Shown in pieces: positions 26,990-34,986 of a stretch of DNA of 64,000 nt. The notes beneath the pieces were generated by a model. The model had not been told where the DNA came from. It worked only from the letters and a program-made list of their open reading frames with translations, and did not search any database. A program made the position numbers and the translations under genes. Origin of the DNA: Gallibacterium trehalosifermentans (GTDB taxonomy: Bacteria > Pseudomonadota > Gammaproteobacteria > Enterobacterales > Pasteurellaceae). The stretch is from the NCBI RefSeq assembly GCF_042433055.1, contig NZ_JBHLWB010000005.1, positions 1 through 64,000 of the forward strand, written 5' to 3'. The number at the start of each line of letters is the position of its first letter. Within the stretch, counting starts at the first letter, position 1.

Positions 26990-27940
26990 ATGTCTGATAA
27001 TAAAAGAAGAATTACAGCAAGAGTGGGGTATGAACCACAATTTCGTTGGGAATATTTATTACCTAAATATTGGTGTGTTTGGCTAGGTGTTTTTTTGCTC
27101 GCGTTATTAGGTTTTTTGCCATTCCGTTTACGCGATAGTATTGCGGCTAAACTGGGATTATTGATAGGACGTATTGCGAAAAAACAACGCCGTCGTGCAG
27201 AGGTCAACTTGCAGTACTGTTTTCCAGAATGGCGCGAAGATCATCGTCAACAGGTGATTGATCAAATGTTTGTTACGGTTGCACAAACGATGCTTGGGAT
27301 TGGGGAAATCGCCTTGCGCTCGGAGGAACATTTGCAAAAACGTAGTGTATTTATTGGTTTAGAGCATCTGCAACAAGCGAAAGCATCTGGACAAAATATT
27401 ATCTTATTAGTACCGCATACTTGGGCGATTGATGCCTCTGGAATTATTCTGCATACGCATGGAATGCCAATGACCGCAATGTATAACCCGCATCGTAATC
27501 CATTGGTAGATTGGCTATGGAATAGTGTGCGTGAACGTTTTGGTGGCAAAATGCACGCTCGACAAAATGGGATTAAACCTTTCTTAAATGCAGTGCGTAA
27601 AGGTGAGATGGGGTATTACTTACCTGATGAAGATTATGGTGAAGAGTTAAGTGTTTATGCTGATTTTTTTGCCACTTATAAAGCAACTTTGCCTGGTTTA
27701 AATAAGATGTGCAAAATTGCGAAAGCAGTTGTGATTCCTATGTTTCCACGCTATAACGCCCAAGCAGGACGTTATGAGATAGAGATTACTGCACCAATGA
27801 CATTAAGCGATGATGAACAATATTGTGCTAGATTGATGAATCAAGTCATTGAACAATTTGTAACGCCAACACCTGAACAATATGTTTGGATCTTGCGTCT
27901 ACTAAGAACGCGTAAAGATGGTGTTGATATTTATCATTAG
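26990..27940 (+). CDS. lpxM: lipid A late acyltransferase (LpxM/MsbB)
   Basis: 316 residues from ATG 26990; an in-frame ATG at 26942 overlaps the previous gene. One membrane anchor near residues 25-45, then the acyltransferase domain with HTWAID (the H-x4-D catalytic motif), ARQNGIKPFLNAVRKG and YYLPDEDYGEELS. It adds the last secondary acyl chain (myristate) to Kdo2-lipid A on the inner membrane. LpxL is a related alternative, but position matches Haemophilus msbB. Confidence 0.92.
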   Translation: MSDNKRRITARVGYEPQFRWEYLLPKYWCVWLGVFLLALLGFLPFRLRDSIAAKLGLLIGRIAKKQRRRAEVNLQYCFPEWREDHRQQVIDQMFVTVAQTMLGIGEIALRSEEHLQKRSVFIGLEHLQQAKASGQNIILLVPHTWAIDASGIILHTHGMPMTAMYNPHRNPLVDWLWNSVRERFGGKMHARQNGIKPFLNAVRKGEMGYYLPDEDYGEELSVYADFFATYKATLPGLNKMCKIAKAVVIPMFPRYNAQAGRYEIEITAPMTLSDDEQYCARLMNQVIEQFVTPTPEQYVWILRLLRTRKDGVDIYH

Positions 27941-28050
27941 AATTTTTTGTTTTTTTGACATTAAAGAGTATTTTTTCCATATTGGCGCTGTTAGAATAGC
28001 AAACTTTGAGAATAGCATTCGCTATATAATTTTGTGTTAGGCAAATAATT

Positions 28051-28596
28051 ATGAACCAACAACAAAAAGAGTTAATTAAATCATCTATTAAATCAATTCC
28101 AAATTATCCAGCAGAGGGTATTATCTTCCGTGATATTACTAGTCTAGTAGAAGTACCAGCAGCATTTAAAGCAACGATTGATTTGATTGTGGAGCATTTT
28201 AAAGGGAAAAATATTACTAAAGTCGCAGGGACAGAATCTCGGGGCTTTATTTTTGGTGCGCCAGTAGCACTGGCGTTGAACGTACCATTTATTTTAGTGA
28301 GAAAACCAGGCAAATTGCCACGTGAAGTGATTTCACAATCTTATGAATTAGAGTATGGTCAAGATACCCTAGAAATGCACGTTGATTCGATCAATGCAGA
28401 GGATAATGTGTTGATTATTGACGATTTATTAGCAACGGGTGGTACCGTTGAAGCGACCATTAAATTGATTCAACGCTTAGGTGGAAAAGTAGAACATTCT
28501 GCCTTTGTCATTAGTTTACCAGAGCTTGGTGGTGAAGATCGTTTGCGTAAACTAGGCGTTGAGCCATTCACATTAGTCGATTTTGCTGGACATTAA
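28051..28596 (+). CDS. apt: adenine phosphoribosyltransferase
   Basis: 181 residues, full length. PRPP-binding motif VLIIDDLLATGGT (about 124-136), ESRGFIFGAPVAL in the middle, and N-terminal FRDITSLVE. It salvages adenine to AMP. A TATAAT -10 (28025-28030) lies just upstream but lacks a good -35. Twenty-one bases separate its stop from dnaX, so apt-dnaX-ybaB-recR is probably one unit, as in E. coli. Confidence 0.96.
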   Translation: MNQQQKELIKSSIKSIPNYPAEGIIFRDITSLVEVPAAFKATIDLIVEHFKGKNITKVAGTESRGFIFGAPVALALNVPFILVRKPGKLPREVISQSYELEYGQDTLEMHVDSINAEDNVLIIDDLLATGGTVEATIKLIQRLGGKVEHSAFVISLPELGGEDRLRKLGVEPFTLVDFAGH

Positions 28597-28617
28597 TTAA
28601 ACAGTAAAAGGATAGGC

Positions 28618-30783
28618 ATGAGTTATCAGGTATTAGCACGCAAATGGCGACCAAATCGATTTTCTGAAGTGGTCGGACAAGACCATGTGATAACAGCATT
28701 AAGTAATGGATTAACTAATCAACGTTTACACCATGCTTATCTTTTTTCTGGAACACGAGGTGTTGGCAAAACCTCTATAGCACGTTTATTTGCGAAAGGA
28801 TTAAATTGCGAACAAGGGATTACGGCTGAGCCTTGTGGCGAATGTGAAAATTGTCGTGCAATTAAAGAAGGCAATTTTATTGATTTAATCGAAATTGATG
28901 CGGCTTCTCGCACTAAAGTTGAGGATACACGAGAGTTACTCGATAATGTGCAATATAAACCTGTACGTGGGCGCTTTAAAATTTACTTAATCGATGAAGT
29001 GCATATGCTTTCTCGCCATAGTTTTAATGCACTGTTAAAAACCTTAGAAGAACCTCCTGAATATGTTAAGTTTCTTTTAGCAACAACCGATCCACAAAAA
29101 TTACCGATTACGGTACTTTCTCGTTGTATTCAATTTCACCTCAAAGTCTTAGATACGGAAACGATAGCTGAACATCTCGGTAAATTATTGGCACAAGAAA
29201 ATATCAGTTACCAAATTCCTGCCTTGAATAAATTAGCGCAAGCGGCACAAGGGAGTGTCCGAGATGCCCTAAGTCTTACTGATCAGGCGATTGCATTAAG
29301 TAATGGTAATATTACGACAACATCAGTTAATGCAATGTTGGGGCTATTGGATAGTGATAAATCAATCTCATTATTGAATGCCATAGCGCAAGCTGATGGT
29401 GAAGCTGCAATGCAAGTATTGGCGGATATTGCACAGCAAGGTGTGGATTGGGAGCGGGTATTACAAGCGCTGGCAGAGACATTACATCAGATTGCCATGT
29501 TGCAGTTATTGCCACCAAAAAATCAGAATATAGACTCTTCATTATCACTATTAGCACAAACGATTGCCGCAGAAGATGTACAATTTTATTACCAACTCAT
29601 GTTAAATGGGCGTAAAGAGCTAGCCTTTTCTCCCGAAGCAAAAACAGGGGTAGAAATGACGATCTTACGTGCATTAGCATTTCACCCAAAACGCTTTTCA
29701 CCTGCAATCGATTCGGCTATAGTGCAGCCAGTAAAAGCGACTGAGGCAGGGCAAATAGCCTCTTTACAATCCACACAAGTTGCTGTGAACAGAGAAAATG
29801 TTAGTGCAACGACACAACCATCAGTAGCACAACCTGAAAAAACGCATACGCCAACCTTTGAAACGACAGAAACGGTTTCGTTAGCAGCTAAAGAGGTGGC
29901 AGTTTCAGTTACTCACCCTGATACACCTGAAATACGTTCTTCTGCATTATTATCGAGCGATATTTTGCAACAAGTTGCGAATTTAGAGCAGGAAAAATCG
30001 GAACATATTGTTGTTCAAGATCAACAATTAGCGATGGCGGACGAAAAAAAAAAGGCGTCAGCTAAAGTAACTGAACCATCAACTTTGAGTTCGTCTCTTG
30101 CGCAGCCAGCCACGACAACAGAGGTAGTAGTACAAGTTAAACAAGAAACTTCTCCAACATTCTCTCTACAAGAAAATAAGCCGCCAAGTTTACATTCCGT
30201 GTTGCAGGGGGGAATTGAATCGACGTCGGAAATGGCAACTGTTAATGATACAGAAGAGAGTGATGTCTTAACCGATGATTATCATTGGTCTTGGAGTGAT
30301 CCCTCAATAGATGCACAAAATCAAGCAATGCGCCCTTCTGAGATAAAAAAAGCTTTATTAGAAAAATATACACCAGCAGTTATCCAAAAAGTAGTCGAAT
30401 TAGCTGCAGAAAAAAGCCAATGGAGTGCAGATATTGAAAAATTGACGTTAGCTGGTGGCAGTAAACGAATTTTGCTCAACTCAGTGATTTTGGCACAAGA
30501 TGAAAACAGTATGCGTTTAGGGGTTCGCCCAGATTCTTTTTTATTAGCAAAATATTTAGATCTTAATTTTATTCACCAAGCTTTTCAGGAATTTTATGGG
30601 CGTAAGATCAAGGTAGAATTGGAGGAATATACTGGAACGGAAGTAACGCCTTATGAGATCCGTGGTGAAATTTATCAACAATTAGTAGCAGAAGCGCAGC
30701 AGAATTTACAGCAAGATAAAATGTTAAATGAGTTTATGCAGCAATTTGCAGCGAAAATTGATATGGATTCAGTACGTCCATAA
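28618..30783 (+). CDS. dnaX: DNA polymerase III subunits tau and gamma
   Basis: 721 residues as tau. AAA+ clamp-loader ATPase domain in the first ~370 residues: Walker A GTRGVGKTS (about 44-52), four zinc cysteines in CEQGITAEPCGECENC, Walker B LIDEVHML and sensor LSRC. A low-complexity linker (about 370-540) leads to the tau C-terminal domain that contacts DnaB and polymerase alpha. A run of ten A with an A-AAA-AAG heptamer lies in the linker; a -1 slip there gives a ~482-residue gamma-like product (separate entry). Confidence 0.96.
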   Translation: MSYQVLARKWRPNRFSEVVGQDHVITALSNGLTNQRLHHAYLFSGTRGVGKTSIARLFAKGLNCEQGITAEPCGECENCRAIKEGNFIDLIEIDAASRTKVEDTRELLDNVQYKPVRGRFKIYLIDEVHMLSRHSFNALLKTLEEPPEYVKFLLATTDPQKLPITVLSRCIQFHLKVLDTETIAEHLGKLLAQENISYQIPALNKLAQAAQGSVRDALSLTDQAIALSNGNITTTSVNAMLGLLDSDKSISLLNAIAQADGEAAMQVLADIAQQGVDWERVLQALAETLHQIAMLQLLPPKNQNIDSSLSLLAQTIAAEDVQFYYQLMLNGRKELAFSPEAKTGVEMTILRALAFHPKRFSPAIDSAIVQPVKATEAGQIASLQSTQVAVNRENVSATTQPSVAQPEKTHTPTFETTETVSLAAKEVAVSVTHPDTPEIRSSALLSSDILQQVANLEQEKSEHIVVQDQQLAMADEKKKASAKVTEPSTLSSSLAQPATTTEVVVQVKQETSPTFSLQENKPPSLHSVLQGGIESTSEMATVNDTEESDVLTDDYHWSWSDPSIDAQNQAMRPSEIKKALLEKYTPAVIQKVVELAAEKSQWSADIEKLTLAGGSKRILLNSVILAQDENSMRLGVRPDSFLLAKYLDLNFIHQAFQEFYGRKIKVELEEYTGTEVTPYEIRGEIYQQLVAEAQQNLQQDKMLNEFMQQFAAKIDMDSVRP
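30044..30065 (+). promoter_or_regulatory. dnaX slippery site for the gamma form
   Basis: Ten A (30044-30053) followed by G contain A-AAA-AAG (30048-30054) in the correct frame register, the same heptamer as E. coli dnaX. A -1 shift reads Gly-Val-Ser then TAA at 30063-30065, giving about 482 residues. A +1 shift also stops quickly (TAA at 30068-30070). Ribosomal slippage or RNA polymerase slippage on the A run could both act. Confidence 0.65.
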
Positions 30784-30791
30784 ATGAAATT

Positions 30792-30820
30792 GCCGTTGTG
30801 CATTGCACAATGGCGGTTTT
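30792..30820 (+). terminator. hairpin after dnaX
   Basis: GCCGTTGTGC / GCACAATGGC (one G-T wobble) with an ATT loop, followed by GGTTTT. It starts nine bases after the dnaX stop. The short T run suggests partial termination before ybaB. Confidence 0.5.
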
Positions 30821-30864
30821 CAGTTAAAATACAGCCTTTATTTTATTACTAGAGAGAGAAAGTT

Positions 30865-31194
30865 ATGTTTGGAAAAGGTGGCTTAGGTGGCTTAATGAAG
30901 CAAGCTCAACAAATGCAGGAGCGTATGCAAAAAATGCAAGAAGAGATTGCTCAATTAGAAGTAACTGGTGAATCTGGTGCAGGTTTAGTCAAAGTAACGA
31001 TTAATGGTGCGCACAGTTGCCGTCGTGTAGAAATTGATCCATCTTTGGTGGAAGATGATAAAGAGATGCTAGAAGATCTTATTGCAGCAGCATTTAACGA
31101 TGCAGTGCGTCGTGCAGATGAAATGCAAAAAGAAAAAATGGCATCTGTTACAGCAGGTATGCAATTACCCCCTGGTTTTAAAATGCCATTCTAA
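30865..31194 (+). CDS. ybaB: YbaB/EbfC nucleoid-associated protein
   Basis: 109 residues, full length. N-terminal methionine- and glutamine-rich helix (GGLMKQAQQMQERMQKMQ in part), central beta sheet (LVKVTINGAHSCRRVEIDPS), C-terminal helix and PPGFKMPF tail. It binds DNA as a dimer and sits between dnaX and recR in nearly all gammaproteobacteria. AGAGAGA precedes the ATG. Confidence 0.95.
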   Translation: MFGKGGLGGLMKQAQQMQERMQKMQEEIAQLEVTGESGAGLVKVTINGAHSCRRVEIDPSLVEDDKEMLEDLIAAAFNDAVRRADEMQKEKMASVTAGMQLPPGFKMPF

Positions 31195-31268
31195 TCCTAT
31201 TTATTTTGGGGAGTTATAGTTACTCCCTTATTTATCTCAAAATTTACTACAATAAACCTTTCTTAATT

Positions 31269-31871
31269 ATGCAAATTAGTCCTTTATTAGACGAATTAAT
31301 GAATGCTTTGCGTTGCTTGCCAGGTGTTGGACCTAAGTCAGCACAACGTATGGCATATTATTTATTACAGCGTGATCGTAGCGGGGCAATGAATTTAGCG
31401 CGCACATTAACCGATGCAATGGCACATATTGGGCATTGCAGCCAATGCCGCACATTTACCGAAGAAGAAACTTGTAATATTTGTAATAATTATCGTCGCC
31501 AAGAGAGTGGGCAGCTTTGTGTGGTTGAAATGCCATCAGATATTCAAGCTATTGAACAAACAGGGCAATTTTCAGGTCGTTATTTTGTGTTGATGGGACA
31601 TTTATCGCCATTGGACGGTATTGGACCTAAAGAAATTGGGCTAGATCTATTACAAAAAAGATTACAAACTGAATCATTCACCGAGATCATTTTAGCGACT
31701 AATCCAACGATTGAAGGAGATGCAACAGCAAATTATATTGCGGAAATGTGTCAACAATATGGGATAAAAGTGAGTCGTATTGCACACGGTATCCCTGTTG
31801 GTGGTGAATTAGAAATGGTTGATGGCACGACACTTTCACACTCTTTTATTGGCAGACGTGAATTAAAATAA
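31269..31871 (+). CDS. recR: recombination mediator RecR
   Basis: 200 residues from ATG 31269; the open frame extends upstream but MQISPLLDELMNALRCLPGVGPKSAQRMA is the conserved start (shown here only as a reading of the N-terminal helix-hairpin-helix). Four-cysteine zinc finger CSQCRTF...CNIC at about 57-72, then a TOPRIM domain with VVEMPSDIQAIE and GHLSPLDGIGP. With RecO/RecF it loads RecA at gaps. No strong ribosome site is visible. Confidence 0.95.
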   Translation: MQISPLLDELMNALRCLPGVGPKSAQRMAYYLLQRDRSGAMNLARTLTDAMAHIGHCSQCRTFTEEETCNICNNYRRQESGQLCVVEMPSDIQAIEQTGQFSGRYFVLMGHLSPLDGIGPKEIGLDLLQKRLQTESFTEIILATNPTIEGDATANYIAEMCQQYGIKVSRIAHGIPVGGELEMVDGTTLSHSFIGRRELK

Positions 31872-31976
31872 GCCTATTTACAAACGGGATTTATTTACTA
31901 ATCAGCGTGTACAATTCTTTATCCAACCCTGCTTTTACGCTAGAATAGCCGACTGGTTTAACAGGGTAGATAAATT

Positions 31977-32414
31977 ATGGCAAAACAAGCACTTTTTTAC
32001 GTTTTTTCTGCAACACCAATGCAGCCACTCTCATTAGAAAATAAAGCGTGTGATTTGGCTGCAGATGCGTGGCGTTTAGGGAAAAAAGTGCTAATCGCTT
32101 GCCAAACAAAAGAGCAGGCGCTGTTAATTGATGAAATGTTATGGCAACGAGATCCAGAACAATTTGTCCCGCATAATTTATCAGGTGAGGCGGGTGGCTA
32201 TATGACGCCAGTGGAAATTTGTTGGCCAGAGAAACGCAACTCACAACGACGAGATTTATTAATTTCATTATCGCTACAAGTGCCTGAATTTGCTTTACTT
32301 TTCCCCCAAGTGATTGAGTTTGTTCCAACAGATGAGAAACTAAAAATATTAGCTAGAGAACGTTATAAATATTATCGACAGCTAGGTTGGCAGTTGGGGA
32401 CGGAGCAGGCTTGA
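31977..32414 (+). CDS. holC: DNA polymerase III chi subunit
   Basis: 145 residues, full length. N-terminal ALFYVFSATPMQPLSLENKACDLAAD pattern (in part), then KVLIACQTKEQALLIDEMLW and late CWPEKRNSQRRDLLISLS. Chi binds SSB and links it to the clamp loader through psi. In most gammaproteobacteria holC directly precedes valS; here about 2.5 kb of accessory genes separate them. Confidence 0.93.
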   Translation: MAKQALFYVFSATPMQPLSLENKACDLAADAWRLGKKVLIACQTKEQALLIDEMLWQRDPEQFVPHNLSGEAGGYMTPVEICWPEKRNSQRRDLLISLSLQVPEFALLFPQVIEFVPTDEKLKILARERYKYYRQLGWQLGTEQA

Positions 32415-32605
32415 TGTGGCAAAAATAAAATTTTTTCATGGTAGAGCATGACAGAAACTATATTCTTGCTAAATGCTATATATTTTTGTGAACAAATTAC
32501 GAAAAACAGACCTCTTATTGTCAGTTTATTCTGAAAATGACAGCATCATATTTGGATATGCGACTAGATTGATAAAATATCAGAAAAGAAAGGTGAATAA
32601 ACGCA

Positions 32606-33622
32606 ATGAACAAACCGCTCACCCAAGATAAATTGATTAGCACCATTGCTCAGATTATTGAGCAAGCACGTTCGCACGTCCGTCAAACAGTGAATAGTGC
32701 GATGGTGCAAAGTTATTGGGAAATTGGGCGTTTGTTAGTTGAAGATGAGCAAAAAGGACAATACCGTGCGGAGTATGGCAAGGCGGTGTTAAAAAATGTC
32801 TCAGAACGACTAACCGCAATGTATGGTAAAGGGTTTGATGTGCGTAATTTACGCAATATGCGAGCATTTTATCTCACCTTCCCAATTCGGAACGCACTGC
32901 GTACCGAATTAAGTTGGACGCATTATCGTAGTTTAATTCGCATTGAAAATCCACAAGCTCGTGAGTGGTATTTAAAAGAAACGATTGAAAATAATTGGTC
33001 ATCTCGAGCGTTAGATCGCCAAATTTCTGTGTTATATTATGAGCGTTTGCTTGCCAGCCAAAATAAGGTATTAGTAGCACAAGAAGCAGTAGAAAAAACC
33101 GAAAAGTTACAAGAAACTATCGAAGATTATTTGCGAGATCCTTATATTTTAGATTTCTTAAATCTTCAAGATAAAAGCTATCAAGAAAGTGATTTGGAAC
33201 AAACCATTATCAGCAATTTACAACAATTTTTGCTGGAATTAGGCAAAGGCTTCGCCTTTGTTGATCGTCAAAAACGGATTCGTTTTGACGATGAAGATTT
33301 TTATATTGATCTGGTTTTCTACCATTTCAAACTAAAATGTTTTTTATTAATTGATTTAAAAATTGGCAAGTTAAAACATCAAGATATTGGGCAAATGGAT
33401 ACCTATGTCCGCCTTTATGATGAACAATTTAAAGGCGAAGACGATAACCCTACAATTGGTTTAGTACTATGCAGTGAACAGAGCGAAGCGGTGGCAAAAT
33501 ATTCTATATTAGCCGATAGAAAACAGATTTTTAGTGCGAAATATTTGCCTTATTTACCAACAGAACTAGAACTTAAAGCACAGCTCGAAAAAGTGCGGGC
33601 AAGATTGGAGAACAAGCGGTAA
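32606..33622 (+). CDS. YhcG family (DUF1016) PD-(D/E)XK nuclease
   Basis: 338 residues. N-terminal DUF1016 domain (about 10-165: SYWEIGRLLVEDEQKG, GKGFDVRNLRNMRAFYLTFP, LSWTHYRSLIRI) and a C-terminal nuclease domain with the PD-(D/E)XK core visible as FYIDLVFYHFKLKCFLLIDLKIG around residues 232-254 (split) then GQMDTYVRLYD. The family is often found in R-M and defence loci. The AAAGAAAGG ribosome site precedes the ATG. First gene of the cassette between holC and valS. An inverted repeat TGTCA/TGACA (32519-32542) lies in the 190-base gap upstream and might be an operator. Confidence 0.85.
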   Translation: MNKPLTQDKLISTIAQIIEQARSHVRQTVNSAMVQSYWEIGRLLVEDEQKGQYRAEYGKAVLKNVSERLTAMYGKGFDVRNLRNMRAFYLTFPIRNALRTELSWTHYRSLIRIENPQAREWYLKETIENNWSSRALDRQISVLYYERLLASQNKVLVAQEAVEKTEKLQETIEDYLRDPYILDFLNLQDKSYQESDLEQTIISNLQQFLLELGKGFAFVDRQKRIRFDDEDFYIDLVFYHFKLKCFLLIDLKIGKLKHQDIGQMDTYVRLYDEQFKGEDDNPTIGLVLCSEQSEAVAKYSILADRKQIFSAKYLPYLPTELELKAQLEKVRARLENKR

Positions 33623-33657
33623 AGTTTTAGAGCAATTTTGTAAAAATAGAGAAATAA

Positions 33658-33831
33658 ATGACAAAAGCGGAAATTCTAGAACAACAACGCCAACTGCATA
33701 TTCAGTTTAAAGCGTGGATGGAAGATAAGAAAACGCGTGAAGTGCTGACATTTCAACGCCCGAATGGGAATATTGTTCGGCATTATCCTGACGGAACAGA
33801 AGTTGTTATTGAATATGCAAAAGCAAAATAA
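33658..33831 (+). CDS. 57-residue partner of the zeta-like toxin (putative antitoxin)
   Basis: Short gene with ATG at 33658 and TAA at 33829-33831. The product is hydrophilic: an N-terminal helix (AEILEQQRQLHIQFKAWMED in part), then a compact RPNGNIVRHYPDGTEVVIEY segment. It overlaps the zeta-like gene by 17 bases in another frame, the usual coupling of antitoxin before toxin. Antitoxin function is inferred from position and size; it is not a classical epsilon antitoxin that I recognise. Confidence 0.6.
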   Translation: MTKAEILEQQRQLHIQFKAWMEDKKTREVLTFQRPNGNIVRHYPDGTEVVIEYAKAK

Positions 33832-34423
33832 TTTAGCGATCTTTTACTGCGGCACGAATGGGGCAGGCAAGACAACTTTGCGTGAATTTAATAAAGATGC
33901 CGTGCAAATTGTGATTGATTCCGATCATATCGCAATGCAACTCAGTCCTGAAAACCCACGTTTAGTCGATAGCCAAGCAGGTAGAAAAGCAATTGAATTA
34001 TTTAAATTTGCTATTCAACAGCAAGTGTCTTTTTCAATGGAATCTACCTTATCAGGTAATTCTATTTTGCAACGAATAAAAAAAGCGAAAGAAAAAGGGT
34101 TTTATGTACGATTAAATTATATTGGTGTGAATAGTGTTTCAATAAATATTGATCGAGTGAATGCAAGAGTAGCCAATGGTGGGCATTTTATTGATGAAAC
34201 TGCAATTCGTCATCGCTATGATATTAGTTTGCAAAATTTAACCAAAATCTTGCCGTTTTGTGATGAAGCCCTTATTTATGATAATTCAGGTGAAATGCCA
34301 GAAATGATGCTATATATTGAAAATAATAAAATTATCTTAATTAAAGATAAGTTGATTAACTGGTGTCAGGAATTAGTGAATAAGCTTATTGGGTTGGATT
34401 TTTTAAGTAATGATGAGATATAA
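33815..34423 (+). CDS. zeta-toxin-like P-loop kinase
   Basis: 202 residues from ATG 33815, which lies inside the end of the 57-residue gene. Walker A GTNGAGKTTLRE at about 14-25, then VIDSDHIAMQLSPENPRL, FSMESTLSGNSIL (the substrate-binding SxxS-like region), RVNARVANGGHFIDETAIRHRY with the arginine/lysine cluster, and a late CDEALIYDNSG. Zeta toxins phosphorylate UDP-GlcNAc and block cell-wall synthesis. The fold also covers other AAA_33 kinases, so toxin activity is inferred. Start codon chosen by homology of the N-terminus. Confidence 0.75.
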   Translation: MQKQNNLAIFYCGTNGAGKTTLREFNKDAVQIVIDSDHIAMQLSPENPRLVDSQAGRKAIELFKFAIQQQVSFSMESTLSGNSILQRIKKAKEKGFYVRLNYIGVNSVSINIDRVNARVANGGHFIDETAIRHRYDISLQNLTKILPFCDEALIYDNSGEMPEMMLYIENNKIILIKDKLINWCQELVNKLIGLDFLSNDEI

Positions 34424-34425
34424 CT

Positions 34426-34986
34426 ATGAGTGAATTTATTCGAAATTATCAAGGGTTATTATTATCTTGTTGTGTATTAATTGTAATCTTAATTTTATAT
34501 AAAGCATTAAATATTACGGCTAAAACCCTATTTAAGGGAATTTTATATCGAGATCGATTTTGGTTTATTACATCTTTTGTTTTAATTTTTTGTCAATTAG
34601 TCTTTTTAGAAAGTGAAACTAATAGCGTTATATATATTATATGTACTATGTATTCGGGTCTGATATCTACAGGATCATTAATATATCTTTTTTCTAAAAA
34701 AATAGATAATATAGATTTTACCGTTGTAGTAGGTATATTTATATTAATGCAATCAGCATTATCAATGTTAATTAGCAGTAAGTTTAATGATAATGATTAT
34801 AATGTTAGTCTTATTCACGCGATGATTTATATTGGTTTACCTTCATTTTTACTTTTTGAAATAGATAAAAAAAGAAAGCAAGCTTCAAAAAATAATAATT
34901 CCAAAGAAATAAGTGAATCAAATATTGATTCAGTAAAATTTATTTTTAAATTAGTAGAGACATTTAATCATAGAGAAAAAAAATGA
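34426..34986 (+). CDS. membrane protein of unknown function
   Basis: 186 residues with about five hydrophobic segments (roughly 10-27, 45-60, 66-87, 98-115, 127-145) and a polar, lysine/asparagine-rich tail to the cytoplasm. No family recognised. It starts two bases after the zeta-like gene and overlaps valS by ATGA. Its base composition is very low GC (a 60-base sample at 34621 is 28%), unlike valS next to it (up to ~50%). The tight spacing suggests one transcript with the toxin-like pair. Confidence 0.6.
   Translation: MSEFIRNYQGLLLSCCVLIVILILYKALNITAKTLFKGILYRDRFWFITSFVLIFCQLVFLESETNSVIYIICTMYSGLISTGSLIYLFSKKIDNIDFTVVVGIFILMQSALSMLISSKFNDNDYNVSLIHAMIYIGLPSFLLFEIDKKRKQASKNNNSKEISESNIDSVKFIFKLVETFNHREKK

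Noticed and set aside
28002..28030. Promoter for apt (TATAAT at 28025)
   Set aside because: A good -10 but no acceptable -35 at 16-18 bases; mentioned under apt but not called separately.
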